Positions 33,701 through 46,041 of a stretch of 64,000 nt of DNA are shown in pieces (the first letter of the stretch is position 1; each line of letters begins with the position of its first letter). Position numbers and translations under genes: made by a program. The notes below the pieces were generated by a model. That model had not been told where the DNA came from. It saw nothing but the letters and a program-made list of their open reading frames with translations, and made no database searches. The stretch is from assembly GCA_033977485.1 (NCBI GenBank), contig CM066985.1, positions 72,897,045 through 72,961,044 on the forward strand. Direction: 5' to 3'. The DNA is from Hydrangea macrophylla (lineage: Eukaryota > Streptophyta > Magnoliopsida > Cornales > Hydrangeaceae).

Positions 33701-36700
33701 ATGCATCAATGACTGCATTATACATTTCGTTCCTCCACTGCAGCAAATCGTACCAAACAGGTAAATTGTCCCATTCGTTTGGAGTTCTCAGCCTCCAGGT
33801 CTCGAGGATGTCCTTGAGATCTGCATATAGGCCACCATGCACACCGACGACAGTACTTGCCGAAAGTTTGTTTCCATTAGCAATGTCAAGTATAATTCTC
33901 GCCGATTCTTGAACTTCAACGAGTTGTTGGAATTGCTGCAACAGAGGAATTCTAGCGTGAACAGACATTTCAGGCAATTGCCACCACTGTTCTAAAGCAA
34001 GGTCAACACCTTTTCCCACAATGTTTTCCGCATCTCCAACGCCGTTCGTGTTCTTCTCATGAAGAGCAAAGTAGGCTTGGATAAGACGAAGTTTCGGAGT
34101 TTCTTCTACTTGAGCCTTCGGAATTACATGGTCCTTCAAATATGTCCACTCAGGCTGTTTCCAAAGACTGTCCAACAAAATCTCGTAATTCTCAATATGT
34201 TTTCCAAAGTCTACCAACACGTCCCATTGACTGAGTTGACCAGCACAATAAACCCACTGCTCTTCCCAAAGGCACATTTCCGCCTTTGGTACCGTGCTGT
34301 TGTAAGTGCCCTGAGTTGCTTTGACCATGGCTTGATAAAAGAGGCTTTGAGCACGTTGCCAATAACCATGCTGAACAAGTGAAAGCCCGGCCCGAGTTTC
34401 AGCTGTAACCGACCTTTTCTTCCACAACCCACACCTCATATCTTCTTCATTAAGCAACCGATACAGCTCAGCCAAAGACTCGGAGCACTTTGTATCATTT
34501 ACAAACAACATGACATGACTTTCTAGAAGAGCCAACGCGATGTGCCATGCATTGTAAGTCTTTCCAATATATTTTATGAGCTCACTAGGCATTCGAGGCT
34601 GAGGATGGCTCAGTTGAAGCCCCTCTAAAAGAGCCTGAACGACATTTGGTCGACTTGCTTGCTGCTTCTTGTGATAATCTTTTGACATGAGAGTTATCAT
34701 TGGCTTAGCAAGTGCGACTTGCTCTTCCTTGTGCAAGGTCACCCAGACGATGGGAAACACCAACACCCACAAATGATATGCAACATTTGCGTCTGTATGA
34801 GCCAACTCTCTGAGTGGAATAACAAGATCAGCCACCTACAGAAGAAAAAACACTTAGTTCTAATATGCAGTCAATTCTAAATTAAAGAAAAGATCACTGG
34901 TATGCATTGTTGTCAAATCATGAACCAAATCATGAATCAGCTTGCCAAAACTATGTATCATGTGACGCCCCTCCCCGCCACGGTTCCCGGCGACGGGGTG
35001 TCAACCGGCGGAAGCACAATAATAATCAATAACAGTAGGCTTTGACACCATTCCGTAACTCCCCGAGTCCTAGACTCCGAGGGTTACCTGAAATATATGT
35101 TCATCATTTGGAAAACATTTATAAAACAGAAATCCGGTTTTCATTTAGAAATATTCTTTCTTAAAATAAAACGTTTTCAATATAAGCAGCGGAAAAACAG
35201 AATTAAGCTATCTCTTTATTTTAAAGCGGGTGGACTAACATTTGTCCAATGAAACATAACATGTTCTTTGAAATCAATTTTATTCCATCATTTTAATGAT
35301 AATCCCCACACGGGGTCTTCAAACTATAGCGGAAGCATTGTCAAATCTCGGCCTTGCCCTTATCTATATCACCTGAAAGAAAGGTTTAATAGTCCATAAG
35401 CCAAAAGGCTCGTATAGTCATATTGCACAATAACATCTGTTATACAATATGCGTGAGTGCAATGAATGCCAATGTCAATGCATGAAAACCATTTTCATGC
35501 CCTTTCAAACACTCACCCTCAATCGTCAATATCATTACCCGGACCATGGGCTTCCCGTCCACGTAGGCCTAGTCTCAAACGTGCAGGATTTTGGGCCTTA
35601 CGAATTACATAGAGGCCTAGCCTTCAACGTTACGGGGGTTTCTTGCAGCACATCCCGCAATTCGAGTTCCTAGTGGTACCCATCTCACACGCCTACCCAC
35701 AAATCCGGGATTTCTAACTTTTCAAAACAAAATCCCTCCTAGAGGGTTTTATGCACGGAAGCCTCAAGGTCTTCCCTTTTCAAAACCTAAAAGCCTCTAA
35801 GGTCTTCCCTTTTTAAAAATTGAAAGCCTCTAAGGTCTTTCATCCCAAAATCATTTTCGTGATTTTCGTGTTCATGCTCATGCTTATGAAATGCTATGAC
35901 GTATGTGAGCTCTAAGCATCCAGACATATTCAATATTTCATAAAACAGATTATCAAGTCATGCTTTCAATTTAAAACAACACAATAGACATGCTGAAATC
36001 ACCCAGGTAAACACGTAAAGCATAGCAACTCAATTAACCATTTAAGGCATAGCAGTTCAAGTAAACATGTAAATACACTATTAACATGCTATACAACTTT
36101 ATTGAGGGTTATACAGAACTACCATTCACCGAGGATAGACTGAATAATTAATCAGAATAGAAACCGGAACTGATCAATCTGTTACAAATCTCGATATACA
36201 ATAATGCGCGTATATCAGTGAGGTACAACACCTCTAAGTATAAGTACAACTACTATTAAAGTAAAGTACAACTCTTAAAGCATAGGGTACAAGGCCCCTT
36301 AGCTCATAACAGACTCAAGTACAACAAAATAGGAGATTTTACTAAACTGACCGAGGTCGCGCGCGCGGGCCGCTCACGCGAGATTGTACAGAAAGGCCAC
36401 GGATTTAATTTAAAACAGTTTTCAAAAATATGCCTGGTCGTGCGCGCGGGCCGCTCGTGCGACCCCTCGCTGGCGCGGGTCGCGCGCGCGAGATGTCATA
36501 GAATCGTCTTCTTCCTTCTTCTTCCCCTGTTTTGAAACAAAGATTAATTTTTACCCATTTTCAAAACTTAACTAAAACAAGACTTCCAATATATGAATCT
36601 CTTCCTTTTTCCGCATAAATTTCAAATACGAAATCAGTTTTTATTGAAATCAAAAGCAGCTCTCGATTTTATTGAAAAACCGAAAGGCGGCAAAACTTTA

Positions 36701-36841
36701 AATCGTTCGTTCATCGCAACCGCTATGAATTAGCTTTTGAAATTTGAAATATAGTCTCGTGGGATCGACACCTATCATTTGATATAACGAAATCAAGTTT
36801 TCATGACTGTTTTTCTGCTCGCTATTTTCGGACCCTTAACG

Positions 36842-36874
<33 letters not shown>

Positions 36875-37038
36875 CTATATATATATTAACAGTTTAACTG
36901 AAATTACCAACGAAAATAATAAAAGAATCCTTGCCCAACAGAATTCCAATCACTAGTCCAAGCTAGAATTGAATCTCCTAGAAAATATATATGTTTGTGT
37001 GTGTATATAAGAAATTATGTGTTGTGAATAGATGCTGT

Positions 37039-37089
<51 letters not shown>

Positions 37090-40000
37090 TTGTGCAATGA
37101 GAGTTATGAGAGGTTGGGACGTTTAGGTATGTATATAAAGAATTGAAAGTCTTGGTCCCCAAGTTCTGTGAAGCATAAGCTTCAAACTTCACAAACATAC
37201 ACATAGATACACGCACACACTATGCACCAAATGTTTGGTCTCCAAGTTCAATTGAGAATTTCTTATGTGTGTTGCGCTCACGATCTTAACCACACACACA
37301 GATAAAAATATATAGTACAAAATCCAAAACTGATATAATTGCGTATCAAAACATGAAAATAAATAACGGGGTATTACATATCATATCGAATCATGAAACA
37401 TAAGATTTACTTTGTTAGGAATAAATAGAAGTATATATTGTATATAACATGTGTACAATGTGTAAAATGAAATAAATAACAATCGTGCACAAGTTGCATG
37501 GAATATCATGGCTCAATGCATTGAAAGTTTTCCACTTAAAACTTAAAAGTTCCCCCTCCACACTTAAAACTTCAAAGTTTCAAAATTATGAATCCGTGAA
37601 TCGGGAATCACGTCGACTAGAATTAAAAAGAAACTGGAATCGATACGTATGAATTGCACGTTGTGTGAGTTCTTTTTTTTGGTGTATGTGAGAGATATAG
37701 AGAGATATAACACGCAAGCCTGGATTAGTACACGTTGAACAATATGTGAGATATAAGCAAGAGTATATAAAATATAATAATAATAATAAGGATAATAGGA
37801 TCCGGAGAGACTTCAGGTTCGGATGAGAACCGAAGTAGCCCCAAATGAGAGAGAGAGAAAGCAGTATGTATTTTGTCGCAGGGTGATAGGTAAATGTTGG
37901 AACAAAAATGAAGGGTGGAGTAAGGCTATAATAAAATGAGGGGTCTTGTTGAGACGAAGGATACTTAGGGCCAAGGATGTTGGGAACCGGAGGTGTTGGT
38001 GAAGGCGAAGGGTCAAAGTGAGCTCGAGGCAATGGGAATGTTTTGTTAATGGCCGAGAATAAGAATAACTGCTAATCCTTTACTCTAGTGCTGGATTAAG
38101 TCGAGTTGGGTTGTTGGGTGTAGTAAATGAGGGTGCTTATTTATACTTGAGGCCGGTGGTGTATTTGCAAAGCTTTGATATGATAGAGCGAGGCCAAGTT
38201 GGCATCCTCTTACTGGGTTGTTTGTTTAAGGTAGGTGGGTGGCTTAAATGCTCCTGTTTAGGGTGGTTGAGGTCATTAAATGGGATGTAGACGAAGCATA
38301 TATTGAGCTGGTGGAGACAAATGAGAGAGAAATGTTTGTAGTTTGGTTGTGAACCGATATCATTGGTTGGTCAAGAGAGGGAAGGGATGCTACTGGTGCA
38401 GAGATTTAAGCGAGTGGGGGTACCAAGGCTTTTGCTATTTGCTCCGAAAGGTTAAGCGAGGGCGAGTGTCGAGGCGTACAGATGGCTTCAGCGAGGGAGG
38501 GAACCGAGGTATTTTTCTATTGGTGCAGTCGGTTAAGCAATCTTGATATGACTAAGCACGGACGGTCAAAGGTTCCGATGAGCTTTGCAGTAATGAGCTT
38601 CGCTTATTGGTCGTGGGTTGGTTGGGGTAAGGCACGTGTGAAAGTCACGTCTCTCTCTCTCTTTGGGACCAACCCTAACCTTACCCATGGGGCGCAGGTT
38701 AGGGAGATGCCTTCGGGTTCTAGCCACCTAACCATGAGTTTCCGAAATCCCAGCGGGCTTGACCACCCTTAGGTACTGCTTCCGAACTAAGGGTGGGTGT
38801 CCGAGAGGTGAGTGTGTGCATATTTCGAGTGTTCTTCCTTTGTGGGCTGCTTTGGGCCTTTGGAGAATAAGGTTTCGGAGTGGAGTTAACCGTAGTGGGG
38901 GCTTTGGAGTGGGCTCATCCGAAGTGGACCTTCGGAGTGAGCTTACTGAAGTGGATCTCGGGGCGAGTTTCTTAGTTGTGGAGTTTCGCAGTGGGCTTTG
39001 CGGGTGGGCCCGTTTGAGGTGGGCTAGCGGTTTGGTGTTGGTGAACCCATGTGGAGTCCATAGTGGTGATGTTGTTACACGTTGAGTCGTTGGTGATGTA
39101 TATAGTCAAAGTATATGAGTCGTCAACTATTACCTACACACGTGAATCAACTGATTATAATTACAGTGTTGAAGAAAAGTAGTTGCCAGTCGTACTTCCG
39201 GGTGGAATACTGTTGATCATCGCATTTGTGTTGTGCACGTGATGTATGGAACATTAGTGGTCTACAATGCAACTTGATTGATTCATCTGATAGTATATGC
39301 CATCTGTTCTACTTCTAGTTCTTTCCATATTTGTGTTCACTATTTCCCTGACCACCGATTCAACTCATTGGTCTGGTTAAGCATGCTCTCATGTATGCGC
39401 CTCCATAGGAGTTATTAATGAGTTGATACTTGGAACTACCTTAAATTAGAATTAATATTACTATACAGACTAGCATCATGCTTAGAATTAGTGGTTTCAG
39501 GTTTCATACAACTCCATCCAATTCCGGTTTTCGTTGAACCATGACCCGTGACCTGGTCATTCTTAAGGTCCGATTTTCAACACAATGGTAAATAGTATAT
39601 ATATTATACATAAACAACTATACATTAAATTGTTTTTTTTAAAAAGTGAACCATGGTTCACGATTCATAATTCTGGCAAAGAGATTCAGGTTTTGACAAC
39701 AATGATTGTCAGAACAAATGTGGAAAGTAAATGAGATTACCTGAAGTCGGCTCATCTCATTCAGAAACTGTGCATGCTTTGTTACAAGGCCATCAAATGT
39801 TAGAGGAGGTTCCTCAGAACCATCTGGAACATCAGTAACCATTGGCAGCATTCCAGAACAGTCAGGAAGAGAACCTGAAGCCACCAAAGGTGGCACCCTA
39901 GCAGAGTTCGGGGCAAGTGTGATAGGTTTATCCTCGACTAAGATGGCCAAAAGAAGATCCAGGCCTTGTTTGAGCCAGAAGACATCACTCAGAGCTTCCC

Positions 40001-43000
40001 AGTCCTGTGTATGGATAATGTACTGCAGTCGTGTGAACAGTGTTTTCTCAAGAGATTCATGATAGATTAAGAAAAACTTCGTCCTGATTTCAGGATCTTT
40101 CGCCCTTAAACCAAGTAAAAATAGCCTCTCCACTTTTTGAAACACTTCTTGTCGAAGGGAAAGGGGATATCTGCAAATCCATTATACAATCATTAGTTTC
40201 GAACCCCCCCACATCAAAACTGTTTCCACAAATAATGCTGCATTTCAATGCAACATTTTTGTCTATTTTTTTTTTTTTTTTGGAGTACATGATATAACAT
40301 TGATATACTGAATATGTAGTGGGTGAGAAGATAAAAGAGAGGTGGAGATGGAGATAGAAACATAATAGAGTGAAAATTATTCACTATAGAAGTTGAAGAA
40401 CATGAGTTTCCGTCAACACCAGCACCAACATAAGTTGAAATGAGGTTCTGCAAAACATGCTTTTTTGAAAAAGAAAAAATTGCACTAGTAAAATAAGTTG
40501 AAATGAAGAGGATAAATGTAAACCTATTGGTGAGAATGCATTCCTAGGACGTCATTCCAAACACACCCTAAACTTCAAAACATATAACTTACTTATTTGA
40601 ATCGGCACAAAGTCCATAAAGAAGTTGAAGATATTTCTGGTCCCACTCATCCACGCCACTGGGTGAAAAGTTGTGCTTATCAACTTGGGAGAGCTTCTGA
40701 AGGAAAGAAACCACTTCCTTTGGAGTGAGAAACGTGCTTGACGCAATGGGCATTCCAGGTCTACTGAAGTCATCTTCAATCCACCCCTTCACAAGATCGA
40801 GTATGCAAAGAAGCACAGAAGCTTCAGTACCTTTCTCAGAGAGCAAGGCATTAAGGATTTGTGTGACTGATCTTTTACACTCTAGAACAAGCATGACCCT
40901 TTCGCCGATGAGTTTCAAGATGGATTTAAGATTAGTGATGACTGCTCCAGCATCAACTCCTTGACGAGAAGAAGTGACTGCAGAATCTGGATCTGATCTC
41001 TGACCCTTAAATGGAATCGTATTGGTTATACAACTTCCAAAAAAGAAAATACGACAAAGAATAACAGATTAAGACAAACAACAAAACACTTATAGGTTCT
41101 GATTGGTCCATGGATTTAGTGAGGAAAAGAAAAGAAAACACAGAGGGAAACGCTTTTCTTTGATCGGTTTATAAGAAAAACAGTGAGGAAAACACTTTTC
41201 TTTGTTCGGTTTATAAGAAAAACAGTGAGGTAAACAAGAAGGGAAAAAAGAAGGGTGAAATAACTTTAACTTTTGGAAGTTTGTGAGTCACGTCTTTTCC
41301 TCCGTAATGGATTTCCAATTATGACTTTACAGTTTTAATCTAAAGCTATTTAAGCATGGAGAAGAAAACAGGGAAATTTAGTCAAAGTCCTCTAAAAGAC
41401 TTTTTTAGTATTATCCATCCCCTTTTTTATTTTAGTGAAAATTCCATACGTTATAAAAGTAATGTGAAATTCACATAACTTTTGTTAAAAAAAAAATGAA
41501 CTAGTTATGTGAAATTTCACATAACTTTCAAAACATATGGACTTATCCGTTTAATTTGCACTAGCCATGGAGTTTCGACCAAAATGAAAAACAGGTAGTC
41601 CTTTAAACTCAATTAATCTAAAATGAGGAAATTTTCACTAAATTTCTAAAGAAAGAAAAAAAGGAAAACAATTTTCCTTCTCATTTTCCTTTCCTTTCCT
41701 TTACCTTCTCCTCTCTAAATCCGTAAACAAGCAGAGCCTTAGAGAAAAGCGGGGAAAAAAAAAAGAAGCAATTGAATCAATAAAGATACACATGAAGAAC
41801 ATATTCAACTTTCGAGTAAAGTCACTAAAACAGGAACTAGTAAAAAATCCTAAATGCAGAACGAAAATGAATCCTATTCTTGGATAGAGAAGGTGTTTTT
41901 GTATATCACATCACCATATCTTCCAAACTGCTTCTTTCAAAAAGAAATATCTTGTAATGAATGAATCAGATTGACTGTCAGATCAAATCAGAAAACCATG
42001 ATGAATCACCACAAGCAGCCATGCTGAGTCTCCTAACTAAAGCTCGAACAATCACAAAGATCCTTTCTATATAATTCATTTTAAATATTTAGTTTGTAAG
42101 CCAAAATAAAAATAAAAATTCATACCTCACAAGACTGTTCATCCCCAAAATTGGCTTCCACCTAGGATACCGCCCTCCTCCTCAGTCCTCCTCAACCACC
42201 CACCCCAAAATCCCAGAGGACCAAAGGGAAAGAAAAAAAAACATGTTTTCCTTCGATTCACAATGAAAGTGCAATATAGAAGGGTGACATTTTCTATATA
42301 AATGCTCATCAATTGTTGTAACATTATCATCTTCACGTCACCACTACTGCCACGTGTTTCCAACATAACTCATAGTCATACGTCCACCTTGGACGGGGCT
42401 CAACAACGCGCTCGCCTACTCAGAGAGCCCCGGGCTCATATTTCAGGTCTTCAGAGCAATGCCCTCACTTATGATGACCCCGCGCAGATCAAGCAAGGTG
42501 CTCACCCCCATGGCATCGCTCTCACTTGGGCGGGAACCACGCACTCCCCTTGAGCTCCACGCTCCTCACTCACCCCTAAGCTCCGCACTCGAGAGATGAC
42601 TCAAGCATCACGCTTGTCACATGTGCCTCACGCTCATCTCCATGGAACCCTTGTCCTCATCTCCAAAGAATAATGCACGCAAGGCACTCCACATGCCTTC
42701 AACACGTTCAAAACTTCGAAGGATTGATTACCCTTGGACAGGAGCAAGACCTAGGGCAATTACATCTTTAGGATTCTCGAGATTTCATGATTTGGTGGCT
42801 AGAGTCAAGGGTGTCGCTCTAGCAAGTCGCCCTCATAATCAAAGCTTGGGTTGGTTCCAAAAAGAGAGAGAGACACGTGTCTCCTCACGTGCCCTTGCAC
42901 CTCACAACTAATTAGGCCAACCAGTCACCGCAAGACTCACTGATGCTTTGACCTTCCTCACTTACCTCATTAACTGCCCCTCAAATACCCCAAACAGGAG

Positions 43001-43211
43001 GGCCTCTCCGAAAGCGCCAACAAAGCACCATGACAGCTATTCCAGTTGTGAACGGCTCTTATATCCCAGTATATATATATATATATATATACATATATAT
43101 CTCCATCTCATTCAATGCAAAGAGACAATATTAACTATTCACCAAGTCGTACTCACTCTCTGGACTATCCTTAAAAACTTAAAACTACCTTAAACTCAGC
43201 AAAAAGGACAT

Positions 43212-43299
<88 letters not shown>

Positions 43300-46005
43300 C
43301 TTGGGGCCACCTTGGTTCTCACTCGAGTGGTCGAGCCACGTCCTCTCTGGGACCCTTGATTGATCTGTTTACATGTTATACCTTTCTACATCTCTCATCC
43401 ACATCACTAAAGAACTCATACACATTCTAATTCAATTTTAAATTTCTCATGAAAGCAAGTCTTACTTGCTTCCGCTTTTAAGTAAGAGACGGCGCTTTTC
43501 ATACTACGATTTGAGTTGGGGGTTGACAAAACCTTAAGCTCCTCCACTTCATTTACAAATAACTCACTCTATCATGTTTCTATTTCAATCTCTATCTCTA
43601 CCTCCTTTCGTTCTAATTTTCTCTATATATAAGGTCTATCAATGTTGATACATGTACTTCGATTAAAAAAAAGTTAATTCCGTTCCAAACTGAGCAGAAA
43701 ATTATGATGGTCAAATGCCAGCATGTGTAGAAATACGCAAATCACAGCCAAAAAAGAAAAAGATGTGAACATGTGAGAGGAATAGCATACTTGTCTAGCA
43801 CTCGAGCCACTCGTTGATCCCATATCACGTGCTAGACGTTGAAGGACACGAACCAAGTTCGAAGGATCAATGAAGTTCTTCTGCACCTCGGCCAAGGTTT
43901 TAATAACATACAGCAGGAAACTAATCGTGTTAGCAGAACTATCTTCCCCTGACGTCTGAGGAGCCGCGACACCAAGAAGGTGGTTTTTTATGAGATCCTC
44001 GACCTTTTGGTACAATATCTTCACATCTTGTGGAGTGCTCACTGCTTCCGGAGGAAAAGCAACAAAGACCATCTTCAACAATGAGCACAACGACTTTCCT
44101 GCATCTAACATTTTGTACTTGAAACATGGTTCAAGAATCTGCAAAACATTTGGTAAGTGGGGATGAATAAATACTTTGTATAATTGCAGAACTATCTGAT
44201 AAAATAAGGGTAGGGACGAGAGATATACTTGGGAAATCTGGTTAATGTTATTTCGGATGAACAAATGTGGTTGCTTCTCCAAAACCTTGTTCATGACATC
44301 CAAGCCTTGTGCAAGAGCTGTGGAAGGGTCCTTTGATTGAGATGGTTGTATACTGCTTAGCAGCTTCTCTAGGTAATTGAACTTGACATTAGCATTTGGC
44401 CACACCTCCAAAGCTTGTGATAGAAGCTCTAAAGCTTGCTTGTACATGAGACTTGCTTCCTTATCCTTGGGCTCTATGACCAATGCTACCTATTCCGAAG
44501 CAGCACAAAAGTTATTTACTCCTTGAGAAGCAGAAATATTGCACTACTAAACCGGACCAGCAAATTTTAAGAAATTACGGCACAGAGACTGCGAGGTCAC
44601 AGCAAACTGAGAAACATACATTTAGATTGTACAATACAATTACAAGCCTCATTATGCTCACATATACCTTATTCATTCTATTTCGAAATACTTACAATAT
44701 GACTTCAAGATTCCTAATTAATCTCACCAAGAAGCCCCAAAACCTTTCAACTTCTACTTTGTTTTTTCAAATTTCAACAATATTACTCTTGAAGTCAAAG
44801 TATCTAGGTATGTACTCATGCAGCTTACATACATCAGAACACAAAAAATAATCAAAAGGAGAAGGAGATTTTGTTGTGTCCAATACATCTCAAGGAGTTT
44901 CTGGTGCTTGACATGTCTGACACGGATACCTGACTTTCTAGGAGTGTATGTGCTTCCTAGTTTAGTTCTATTCCACTATATGTTCCCTCGCAAACGATCC
45001 TCAGCAGGCAAACTATCAAAAATATCAAATGGTATACACATCCGACGGTGCATTTGTATCAATATCTATACAAATAGTCAAGAAAAAATCATTTATCATT
45101 GTACCATCATGAGCAATGGTACTGTAGGAGCAGCTGACATTTAGAGTATCTAGCACAATCCAATAACAAAAACAATAGCACTGAGGAACTATGGCAGAAA
45201 ACTGCCCATTTCATGGATTTGCCTATATAGATAGGATTCAAGGAGGCAACAGCACCGTGAATCAACAGTATGGTCCAGGGCCTACTAACAAAAAATACAC
45301 TTACTCTAGCCACAAATTGAAGGATCTCATCTGTCAGATACGAAGTTTTTTTATAAACATTATGTCAATTGTCAATGTCTATACAACTCAATCTAAGTTG
45401 ACCAAGCCTTGTGTCAACTATCCGCTGTCAGTTATATTAGATTCCTATTTCTGTATAATGCTCCATTAATGTCTGCATAAATGAAACTTGATGTTCATTT
45501 AACCAGAAATACAAACCCAAGTTCAGAGGGTCTGATTTCCTCTGTATGTTTGACGGGTGTTTCAATTTGCTCACCCAAAAATGGTCACCCATTGCTCACC
45601 CATGCATTTACTGGGTGACATGTGTCCCTTTCCATTCCCATTTTGCCCTTGTATCATCAGCATAATTACTAGAATGGGACACATGTCACCAAGTGGAGGC
45701 CTGGGTGAGCAATGGGTGACCATTTTGGGGTGAGCAAGAATGCTCTCTTTTAGAAAGACAAGAAAATATTGTGATTCGGTTCAGCAAAAAAACCAAATTA
45801 ATGGGAGATTTCTATTTGTATTTTATAGAAAATTGGTGAAAAGTCCCCTATCGTGGGAATATAGTGGTTTAAGGACACAAAGGAAACTTTTTTGGTAATA
45901 AGGACATCATTCAATAAGTTAATTGGAATAGGTCCTTTGACCAACTAACCACATATTTTTGGGACATATTTACCCTTATTTGTATTTGTCATTTTCATTT
46001 CTCTC

Positions 46006-46041
<36 letters not shown>

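Larger units (their letters stand above)
34961..37378 (-). mobile_element. Solo LTR, 2,418 bp, target duplication TATCA
   Basis: It begins TGTGACGCCCC and ends GGGTATTACA. TATCA occurs on both sides (34956-34960 and 37379-37383). The termini resemble the chromoviral LTRs at 11427-20425 read on the minus strand. It carries a CpG-rich block (36355-36495), a (TA)n tract (36842-36869) and a GT/GA compound repeat (about 37036-37089). No gag or pol sequence is present, so it is a solo LTR left by recombination. Confidence 0.85.
34905..39704. mobile_element. hAT-like non-autonomous element filling TRA1 intron 21
   Basis: The left end reads CATTGTTGTCAAA and then TCATGAA/GAATC words. The right end is its reverse complement, TTTTGACAACAATG, preceded by GGTTCACGATTCATAATTCTGGC. 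The same right-end layout occurs at about 62848-62894 beside a hAT transposase remnant, which gives the family assignment. No matching 8-bp target duplication was found. Inside are a solo LTR (34961-37378) and GC-rich repetitive sequence (37.6-39.1 kb) with no convincing gene. Confidence 0.5.

Noticed and set aside
38343..39085. Plus-strand frames in the G-rich interior of TRA1 intron 21
   Set aside because: The composition explains the open frames. Degenerate short repeats are present and no protein is recognised.
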